From Candidatus Acetothermia bacterium (GTDB lineage Bacteria > Bipolaricaulota > Bipolaricaulia > Bipolaricaulales > Bipolaricaulaceae), in assembly GCA_003551325.1 (NCBI GenBank), contig PUMK01000057.1:1-5139 (forward strand): a stretch of 5,139 bases of DNA, in the 5' to 3' direction. The notes beneath the pieces were generated by a model that saw only the letters and a list, made by a program, of their open reading frames with translations, was not told the origin of the DNA and made no database searches. Shown here in pieces: positions 1 to 5,139 of the stretch. The translations under genes and the position numbers were made by a program. Numbering within the stretch: position 1 is the stretch's first letter; each line of letters opens with the position of its first letter.

Positions 1-1232
1 CCACTGTCAAGGACTTCGAGGACCGGTGGCATCAGGCGGTGCAGGCGCTTGAACGTGCCGTAAACGCCCTGCGCGACCCTCATAGTTTCGGGGTTGTGTC
101 TTCCGAGTACTTGCCCTACGTCTCAATCCTCCCGGCTTTTGCAGCCTTGCAGGAGGCTGCTCGCGGGATCCCGGCCAGCCGGCAGCTGGGAGCGGAGCAG
201 AAGATCCGTCACTGGTACTGGGCAAGTGTCTTCACAAACAGATACTCAGGGTCTGTGGAATCTACGATTGCTCGTGACTTCATAGACGTGAAGAGATGGT
301 TCGACGATGACAGTGCTGAGCCCCCGCTTATCGCCGAGTTCCGTGATCGGTTCAGACATCTTGACCTTCGGCGCGAGACCAAGAGGGGCAGTTCCGTGTA
401 CAATGGAATCTTCAACCTGTTGGTGGTGAATGGGGCCAAAGACTGGATGCCCGGCGCGTCGCCGCAGTACGGTGAACTGGACGATCATCACATCGTTCCC
501 AGAAGCTGGGGCCGAGAGCATGGCTTGGAGGATATCGATTCGATCCTAAACCGCACTGCCCTTACCGCTGACACCAACAGAAAGGTCATCAGGAATCGCC
601 TGCCCAACGAGTACTTGCCGGAGTTGATCGCGCAGAATGGCGAAGATACTGTGCAAGCCATCTTGGAATCGCACTTCATCTCCCCTACAGCCTTCAATAT
701 CCTGATCCGCACGCCGTTCACGCCAAACGACTACGAGGAGTTCCTCTCCGAGCGTCAGCGCACCATCCAGGAGGCGATCGAGGAACTCTTGCTCAAAGAG
801 CGCCTCGATCTATCTCCGCGGCTGCGTGAGCTTGATGCCCGGACGGAACAGGTTGAGCTGGCGCTGCGTCGTCTGATCGCGGACAGACTCGACGGGGACA
901 TCCACCAACTCCCTCAACACGTGCTACAGAGAGTGGAGGAGCGAATCCAGCGGGCGATGAAGCGCGATGCGGCGCTCGATCATCAGCACCTTGTCACCCT
1001 TCCGGGCAAGCTTGAGTATACGGACCTACGTGAACTCCAGGACTGCCTATGCAACAAACACCTCTGGCCGTTGTTCGAAGTGCACTTCGGAAACAAGGAA
1101 ACGCTCGCAAAACGCTTTGACCAAATTGCCCAACTGCGCAACGCGATCCGGCACAGCCGCAGCGTTGACCAGGTGACTTCCAAAGAGGGAGAGGCTTCCC
1201 TGATCTGGTTTGAGAAGGCCTTGCCAGCCTGA
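1..1232 (+). CDS. GmrSD/DUF262-type restriction protein, C-terminal part, with DUF1524 HNH-like nuclease and HEPN-like tail (5' truncated by window)
   Basis: The frame is open from the window edge (first full codon at 3) to TGA at 1230-1232, giving 409 visible residues. The GTG at 39 is internal, so the true start and the N-terminal DUF262 (ParB-like NTPase) domain should lie to the left. Residues 70-81 (HWYWASVFTNRY) resemble the helical segment that follows DUF262. The DUF1524/HNH-like signature is D161-H162-H163-I-V-P, followed by an N-rich segment with N183 and N192 and then R-LPNEYL. Residues about 244-300 are charged and helical. Residues about 300-405 look like a HEPN domain with R379-N380-A-I-R-H384, matching the RNase motif R-x4-H. 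Family knowledge: GmrSD proteins are type IV restriction enzymes that use NTP to cut modified phage DNA. The gene converges on the BREX operon. Its GC content dips to about 50% in places, lower than its neighbours. Assignment to DUF262/DUF1524 is fairly sure; the HEPN call rests on one motif and the helical context. Confidence 0.85.
   Translation, partial: TVKDFEDRWHQAVQALERAVNALRDPHSFGVVSSEYLPYVSILPAFAALQEAARGIPASRQLGAEQKIRHWYWASVFTNRYSGSVESTIARDFIDVKRWFDDDSAEPPLIAEFRDRFRHLDLRRETKRGSSVYNGIFNLLVVNGAKDWMPGASPQYGELDDHHIVPRSWGREHGLEDIDSILNRTALTADTNRKVIRNRLPNEYLPELIAQNGEDTVQAILESHFISPTAFNILIRTPFTPNDYEEFLSERQRTIQEAIEELLLKERLDLSPRLRELDARTEQVELALRRLIADRLDGDIHQLPQHVLQRVEERIQRAMKRDAALDHQHLVTLPGKLEYTDLRELQDCLCNKHLWPLFEVHFGNKETLAKRFDQIAQLRNAIRHSRSVDQVTSKEGEASLIWFEKALPA
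483..578 (+). other. DUF1524 / HNH-like nuclease motif region
   Basis: Within the GmrSD-like protein this stretch encodes D-H-H-I-V-P-R-S-W at its left end and N-R-T-x-L-T-x-D-T-N at its right end. This is the spaced D/H...N...N pattern of the DUF1524 His-Me-finger-like nuclease domain found at the C-terminus of GmrSD proteins. The putative catalytic His (162 or 163) and both Asn residues (183, 192) are intact, so the DNA-cleaving domain is probably functional. Which residue binds metal is inferred from the family. Confidence 0.75.
900..1217 (+). other. Putative HEPN domain at the C-terminus of the GmrSD-like protein
   Basis: About 105 helical residues end in the segment LRNAIRHSR (codons 1134-1160). 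This fits the HEPN ribonuclease signature R-[polar]-x3-H, with Arg379 (1137-1139), Asn380 and His384 (1152-1154). The preceding F-D-Q-I-A-Q-L helix and the following short polar turn and helix resemble HEPN domains of the Swt1/MAE_28990 kind. HEPN domains act as RNases in many toxins and defence proteins, but some serve only in dimerisation. The boundaries are estimates. Confidence 0.6.
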
Positions 1233-1263
1233 GGAAGCCGGGCTGAGGCCAAGTGCGCATGAC

Positions 1264-1291
1264 GGATCCACTCAGGCCTGGATCCAGCTGG
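1264..1291. terminator. Cluster of palindromes between convergent genes, candidate stem-loop terminator
   Basis: GGATCCA at 1264-1270 pairs with TGGATCC at 1279-1285 around an 8-base loop. Three perfect palindromes follow in an overlapping chain: CAGGCCTG (1273-1280), CTGGATCCAG (1278-1287) and CCAGCTGG (1284-1291). The position between two converging stop codons suits a bidirectional terminator. No T-run follows on either strand, so this is not a classical intrinsic terminator. It could instead be a protein-binding site or chance. Confidence 0.3.
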
Positions 1292-1344
1292 ACGTGATCT
1301 ATACCTGAACCACACTGGCTCTGAACAGCGGAACACATCACGTC
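1291..1344. repeat. 8-bp perfect inverted repeat spanning the convergent intergenic gap
   Basis: GACGTGAT at 1291-1298 is the exact reverse complement of ATCACGTC at 1337-1344, with 38 bases between them. The right arm ends two bases before the brxA-like stop codon. The spacer holds a direct repeat CTGAAC at 1305-1310 and 1321-1326. An RNA from either strand could form a long-looped hairpin here, but the wide spacing makes chance a real possibility. Confidence 0.3.
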
Positions 1345-1345
1345 T

Positions 1346-2086
1346 TCAGTGTCGCAGCATGACCACGTCTTCGGCTGAGCCATGGCGTTGGAGCTCCAGC
1401 CGAGGATGTGAAGCCAGTTCGCGCGAGGAGAACTGCACAACGAAGGGGAAGAGTGATGGGATCGAGAGCAGTGCTGCGAGAGGGAGCGTTCGGCGCTCGG
1501 TGGACAGCATGACAGCTTCAACAAGCCAGGGGCCGATCCCATTCCCCTGGGCTAGGTCAAGTCGGCGGCCAGGTAAATAGACGCCGCGCGTTCCGCTCTC
1601 CGAAAGCACCCGCCAGTCGACAACGGACCGAACCGCGTGCCGTGTCGCGCGCGCAACCAGCTCTCGCTGGCCCCAAAGCTCAGCCGTGCGCCGGTTGATC
1701 TGCGCCAGTCCCGCGCTCCCCTGGATCTGTAGCAGCCGGCCGGCCGAAGCCGCGACATCTCGGAAGAAGGGATAGGTGACCAGGCACATGCCCCAATGGA
1801 GGGGCAGTCTGGGTTGGGCTTGGTCCTTCGAAAGAAGAGCGAGGGCGTCATCGCGCACGGGAACCAGGTAGTCAGGAACTTGGCTCCAGATGTGGAGGAG
1901 CACAGTGATGGTCTTGTCCCGCGCGCTGCGCGAACCCCCTCCTGCCACTTGCCCCTCGAGGAGTTGCCACAACCGTGAGCGGATTTGGGCCGCTGGCACC
2001 CCCTCCGCAACCCACTCGGCGGTTGCATCCAGCCAGGCGAGCTGAATCTTCCGGTCGAATCCCACGATCCTACGTTCGGACTTCAT
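1346..2086 (-). CDS. brxA: BrxA-like protein of a type 3 BREX system
   Basis: This is a 246-residue soluble protein with no signal peptide or membrane segment. The N-terminal half is helical (I14-W25, I35-Q46, then T59-I66 and the segment H97-W-G-M to Y105-P-F-F). Residues about 125-163 read like a winged helix-turn-helix (A-Q-I-N-R-R, then A-T-R-H-A-V-R-S-V-V-D-W). This layout, together with its place directly after pglZ, fits BrxA (DUF1819), a helical DNA-binding protein of BREX loci. An 80-residue tail with a hydrophobic stretch near A-L-L-S-I-P-S-L-F-P-F follows the winged helix. The ATG at 2086 shares one base with the pglZ stop (TGATG), implying translational coupling. A GTG one codon earlier (2089) is an alternative start. 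Only weak purine-rich sequence lies upstream. The identity leans on context as much as on sequence. BrxA's exact role in BREX is unknown. Confidence 0.7.
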   Translation of the reverse strand: MKSERRIVGFDRKIQLAWLDATAEWVAEGVPAAQIRSRLWQLLEGQVAGGGSRSARDKTITVLLHIWSQVPDYLVPVRDDALALLSKDQAQPRLPLHWGMCLVTYPFFRDVAASAGRLLQIQGSAGLAQINRRTAELWGQRELVARATRHAVRSVVDWRVLSESGTRGVYLPGRRLDLAQGNGIGPWLVEAVMLSTERRTLPLAALLSIPSLFPFVVQFSSRELASHPRLELQRHGSAEDVVMLRH

Positions 2087-4092
2087 CACGTTCTTCGCTC
2101 GATCTTCACCAGCGGTACGATGACTTCCTCCACGGTGATCCCCCCGTGGCCAACTACCGTGGTGCCTTCGCGCACGAAAGCCTTGCGATCGGGAGCAAGC
2201 AGCGGCAGATCCTCCTCAGGCAGACCAGCCGGTTCCCAGACAATGGCCTCCGGGAACTGTTCATGCACGTGGGCACGCAGGCCATCGTCGCTAAACACAC
2301 GTGCCCGCTCACCTCGCACGTCGGCGGTCGCGCCCTCCTTGGGTTGCCCGCCCCCCGCCGCCTCGATGTTCCCGTGATCGGCCGTCAGGAATACCGCGAA
2401 CTCGCGCTTCAGCAACAGATTAAGGAGTGACACCAGCATACCCTGCTCCGCCCACTGCCGGACCTGGCTGTGCATCCCTGCAGACCCCAGCTGCATCCCG
2501 TGCATGATCTTGTCGACCTTGTCCACCACCAACCCAAGCGCCCGGATCCTGGGGTGATCCAAATACCGCTCCACACGCTTCAGGTCGTGTTCCTCGCTGA
2601 TGCCCCTCTCGTAGCCCACCGCGTCGCCAGCGAGGCCTTCGTCCTCCCAGAAGCGCTGCCATACCCTGCCGTCGTTGTCGGTCCTGCTGATGGAGTTCGC
2701 GAAGTAGCGCGGCGGGCGGCCATCGAAACAGGCCTGTCGGGAGACGTTGGTCAGCGTGGGGATCCAGGCAAAGATCGCATCCTCCTCCAGCCGGAGGGAC
2801 GCGTCTTGCCGCTGCAGTACACCCTTGACGACCCCCCACTGATGGAGTGCCAGGCCATCGACGACAACCAGCGCCACCTTGTCCTGGCGTGATCGCTCCA
2901 TGTGCCCTGCAAGCCAACTCGGCACGTGATGGACCATCACCGGGGGGAGGGGCGGCTGATTGTGTAGCGTATGGAAGCGCTCACGCGCCCACTCCAGAAA
3001 GGCCTCGTCCACCCGGTCGCGGACCCTCGCAAACCGAGCCAGCTCTTCCTGCGTGTGCTCAACCTGGCTCGAATAGCGAAAGGCAACGAGCCGAGCCCAC
3101 TTGAGGGCGAACTCCTGCCACGCCCGGTGCCGCGCCTCGGGCTCGGGGATGTCCTGCTCCACAGCCTCCAGCAGGCCACGCCACCGCCGGTGTTGATCCT
3201 CGCGTGCGTCCACGCGCACGCCCGCAACCGCCCAGGAGCGTGCCAGAGCCGACGCATCGCCGTGCGCCACAGGCTCGAGCAATCCTTCGAAGAAGAGGCT
3301 GTCCACATACACCCGGACGTCGTTGTGCTCAAACGGAAGATCCCGCGGACCAGGGAGCACGAGCTTCCGTGAAGCTGTCACGTCCCGCATGGCCTGCTCG
3401 GCTCCCGCAAGCCTGTCCAGGAAGACCGGCCACCGTTCCTGCAAGAACGCGAAGAACGCCTCGCGATTACGGATAAGGAGGTCCAGCGGCCATTCCCTGA
3501 ACCGGCCGCCTTCGGTGAGCTTGGAGACGAGGTGGTCCTCCAGCACCTCCGGTATCCGCAGGCGCTTGTGGTGCCGCTCCAGCAAGAACCTAAGGAGCGA
3601 GACGTCATCCCGGATCGTATCGGGGTCCACGTCGAACACGTGTCGGAGTACGAAGCTGCTCGTCCTGTTGTCCCCCAACCGACCGGTCAGGCGCTCTCGG
3701 CTCTGGGCTTCGTAGAGGGCATCCAGATCGCTGCGGTCGAGCGCCCCGACGATCCGCAGGCTCAGGTTGGGGAAGAGATCGCCCAAGCTGAACGAGAGCT
3801 GCCTCCCCGCCTGGAGGAGGTCATAGGGCAGGGCTCGCAGGTCCTCGGTGGCTGCCCTCAACACCACCACCAGGTGCGTCATCTCTCCCCGGTCCCATCG
3901 CGCCCGATACCGAGACTCGTAGGCATAGCGAAACGCGATGGGGTCTTCGTAGGGGATCAGCTCGAACCCTCGTTCTTCGATGCCCTTCAGCATCCCTTCT
4001 TCAAGAAGGAGCCCGTCGGGGTCGGCCACCAACGTAAGGCGCGAAAGCTGGGGGGTGAACTCGCGCAGAATCGCGTCGCGCCAACTAGCCAT
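2086..4092 (-). CDS. pglZ: BREX type 3 PglZ, alkaline-phosphatase-superfamily protein
   Basis: A complete 668-residue cytoplasmic protein. The C-terminal half is a PglZ domain with alkaline-phosphatase-superfamily landmarks in order: V-V-V-D412-G (metal ligand); P-T446-L-T448-N-V-S-R (expected nucleophile region); V-D524-K-V-D527-K-I-M-H531-G; T-A-D572-H573-G-N; and V-G-H649-G-G-I-T near the end. All expected metal-binding positions appear intact. The N-terminal half begins with a segment (R-L-T-L-V-A-D-P-D-G-L-L) that in my recollection is typical of BREX-3 PglZ, followed by helical regions. PglZ is a core gene of all BREX types; phosphatase or metal-dependent nuclease activity has been proposed, and its target is unsettled. 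I chose the ATG at 4092 because GGAGG (4101-4105) lies 8 bases before it. The start overlaps the helicase stop by 8 bases (ATGGCTAG). Earlier in-frame starts at 4107 (ATG) and 4125 (TTG) lack such a site. Confidence 0.9.
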   Translation of the reverse strand: MASWRDAILREFTPQLSRLTLVADPDGLLLEEGMLKGIEERGFELIPYEDPIAFRYAYESRYRARWDRGEMTHLVVVLRAATEDLRALPYDLLQAGRQLSFSLGDLFPNLSLRIVGALDRSDLDALYEAQSRERLTGRLGDNRTSSFVLRHVFDVDPDTIRDDVSLLRFLLERHHKRLRIPEVLEDHLVSKLTEGGRFREWPLDLLIRNREAFFAFLQERWPVFLDRLAGAEQAMRDVTASRKLVLPGPRDLPFEHNDVRVYVDSLFFEGLLEPVAHGDASALARSWAVAGVRVDAREDQHRRWRGLLEAVEQDIPEPEARHRAWQEFALKWARLVAFRYSSQVEHTQEELARFARVRDRVDEAFLEWARERFHTLHNQPPLPPVMVHHVPSWLAGHMERSRQDKVALVVVDGLALHQWGVVKGVLQRQDASLRLEEDAIFAWIPTLTNVSRQACFDGRPPRYFANSISRTDNDGRVWQRFWEDEGLAGDAVGYERGISEEHDLKRVERYLDHPRIRALGLVVDKVDKIMHGMQLGSAGMHSQVRQWAEQGMLVSLLNLLLKREFAVFLTADHGNIEAAGGGQPKEGATADVRGERARVFSDDGLRAHVHEQFPEAIVWEPAGLPEEDLPLLAPDRKAFVREGTTVVGHGGITVEEVIVPLVKIERRT

Positions 4093-5139
4093 CGGATCCG
4101 CCTCCATCGACACGAGCGAGCACAATGGGCACCAGCTCGGGCATCACCTGAGATCGTTCCTCGAGCTCGGCCCTCCACTCGGCCTCTTGGGCTACAAGTT
4201 CGCTCAGCCGGTGTTCGCGGACCGCCGGAAGTCCGATGCGCTCGATCGCCCGGCGCCGTGCCGCGAAGGCATACGCGCCCTTCTCCCGTTCACGAGCAAG
4301 CGCTGACTGATGCGCCTGGAGAAGGGCGTCGTAGATGGGCCTGCCGTGCTCGCGTGCCGCCGCCTCCACCCGCTCAAAGGTGTTCGTGCTCTCCTCCGCG
4401 TCTAGATGGCCCGTCACCCCCGGGCAATCGGCAAGCAGCTCGTCCCACACGAACCTCGCGGTGGGCCCGAGTACCCGCCCGTCCTCGTGCACAAACAGAG
4501 GCATCACACGATGACGGTTCCAGTCACGGGCGTGCAGGGTGATCTTCCACAACGACCAGATCCCCTGTACCCCTGCGGGGAGAGCAGCCAGCTCCAGCTG
4601 CGGCACGGGCTGGCCGGGGGCAAAGCGCGGTAACCGGCTGGCGAGCCCACGCACCCTGGGGTCCTCAAGGGTAAGGTGGCGTGCCGACGGAGCTCGTTCG
4701 GCGTCCCTCAGCGAGAACACCACCCGGTTCCACTCTTCTTCGCCAGGCCAGCAAATCCGCCAGGCCGCTCCGTCTCGCTCGGCTTCCCCACCGTGCGCTC
4801 GAAGGTAGCTCACGGTCATCTGTTCCACCCAGTGGGGCAGCGGATGGTTGAGGACTTCCCGCGCCTCGCCGGGATCGAGGTCCTCCACACTCCCCAAGAT
4901 GGACGCGCTGTCGCGCACGGCCTGTCCTTGCTCGCGCACTTGTTCGACCACATCTTCCACCCTGCGCTCAAGCTCCTCGGGTTGCAGGATCGCCTCCACG
5001 TACAGCTCATCGAACAGTTGCCCGGCCTGGGCCGAGTCGAGGATGTCCCCCGTCTTGTCCACCCCGAACTCCTCCAGGATCACTGCGAGCTTCGCTTCGA
5101 GCACCTCGCGCACGCGATGCTCCACGGTATCGTGGATCA
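4085..5139 (-). CDS. brxHII: SNF2/DEAD-type helicase C-terminal part, BrxHII/DrmD-like (5' truncated by window)
   Basis: The frame is open to the window edge (first full codon 5137-5135) and ends at TAG 4087-4085, giving 350 visible residues. The GTG at 5125 is internal. The first residues, I-H-D-T-V-E-H-R-V-R-E-V-L, are the familiar sequence just after helicase motif VI in SNF2-type enzymes, followed by E-E-F-G-V-D-K-T-G-D. The rest is the family-specific accessory tail: a segment G-V-Q-G-I-W-S-L-W (near 230 residues from the visible end), then P-L-F-V-H-E-D-G-R-V, and a long charged helical C-terminus (R-E-K-G-A-Y-A-F-A-A-R-R-R-A-I-E-R). Walker A and DExx motifs lie outside the window. The helicase probably couples ATP hydrolysis to DNA translocation. 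The same tail occurs in DISARM DrmD, but the PglZ and BrxA neighbours favour BREX-3 BrxHII. Stop and next start overlap by 8 bases, so the genes are co-transcribed. Confidence 0.8.
   Translation of the reverse strand, partial: IHDTVEHRVREVLEAKLAVILEEFGVDKTGDILDSAQAGQLFDELYVEAILQPEELERRVEDVVEQVREQGQAVRDSASILGSVEDLDPGEAREVLNHPLPHWVEQMTVSYLRAHGGEAERDGAAWRICWPGEEEWNRVVFSLRDAERAPSARHLTLEDPRVRGLASRLPRFAPGQPVPQLELAALPAGVQGIWSLWKITLHARDWNRHRVMPLFVHEDGRVLGPTARFVWDELLADCPGVTGHLDAEESTNTFERVEAAAREHGRPIYDALLQAHQSALAREREKGAYAFAARRRAIERIGLPAVREHRLSELVAQEAEWRAELEERSQVMPELVPIVLARVDGGGSDG
4101..4105 (-). promoter_or_regulatory. Shine-Dalgarno sequence of pglZ
   Basis: GGAGG on the minus strand sits inside the last codons of the helicase gene, 8 bases before the ATG at 4092. 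This is ideal spacing and settles the pglZ start over the upstream ATG at 4107, which begins inside the region just before this site. Confidence 0.8.

Noticed and set aside
39..41. GTG as the start of the left gene
   Set aside because: The frame stays open to the window edge and the visible protein lacks the DUF262 domain that normally precedes the DUF1524 part, so the gene begins outside the window.
994..1542. 182-residue minus-strand open frame running across the intergenic gap
   Set aside because: It overlaps the ends of two convergent genes with recognisable motifs, is rich in Ser/Cys/Pro, and has no domain signature.
1975..2430. 151-residue plus-strand open frame opposite the pglZ/brxA junction
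   Set aside because: It is antisense to the conserved PglZ C-terminal motifs and has low-complexity shadow-like composition.
4093..4125. Longer pglZ starting at TTG 4125 or ATG 4107
   Set aside because: The GGAGG at 4101-4105 is correctly spaced only for the ATG at 4092, and the short overlap with the helicase stop is the more usual arrangement.
3532..4542. 336-residue plus-strand open frame opposite pglZ and the helicase
   Set aside because: It crosses the junction of two well-supported minus-strand genes, has a proline/arginine-rich composition typical of antisense frames in GC-rich DNA, and shows no recognisable domain.
4085..5139. DISARM DrmD as the identity of the helicase fragment
   Set aside because: The tail is shared by both families, but a PglZ-BrxA pair directly downstream belongs to BREX, not DISARM.
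1..5139. tRNA, CRISPR array, insertion sequence or attachment site
   Set aside because: No regularly spaced repeats, transposase-like frame, terminal inverted repeats with target duplication, or cloverleaf-like sequence were seen on reading; nearly all of the window is coding.

Overview
The window looks like part of a defence island in a GC-rich bacterium. It is gene-dense, genes on one strand overlap by a few bases, and a strong Shine-Dalgarno sequence sits at an internal start. The phylum cannot be told from this sequence. I recognise four protein-coding genes, two of them cut by the window edges. There is no sign of tRNA, rRNA, CRISPR or insertion sequences.

Right and centre (5139 down to 1346, minus strand): three genes, tightly overlapped, read leftward. 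They are the C-terminal 350 residues of an SNF2/DEAD-type helicase (BrxHII/DrmD-like), a complete PglZ alkaline-phosphatase-superfamily protein, and a BrxA-like protein. The order helicase, PglZ, BrxA matches the 3' end of a type 3 BREX phage-defence operon, usually brxF-brxC-pglXI-brxHII-pglZ-brxA. The missing genes, including the methyltransferase PglX, should lie to the right of the window. In BREX, host DNA is methylated at a specific motif and unmodified phage DNA fails to replicate. How PglZ and the helicase contribute is not well resolved.

Middle gap (1233-1345): 113 bases between convergent genes. It holds no gene but has a cluster of palindromes and an 8-bp inverted repeat that may end transcription from one or both sides.

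Left (1-1232, plus strand): the C-terminal 409 residues of a GmrSD/DUF262-type protein facing the BREX operon. It carries the DUF1524 HNH-like nuclease signature, and its C-terminus looks like a HEPN domain with an intact R-N-x3-H motif. GmrSD-type enzymes cut modified phage DNA, so this gene would complement BREX, as the GmrSD homologue BrxU does in a known BREX island. The HEPN-like tail suggests an additional RNA-targeting or regulatory function and is the least expected element here.
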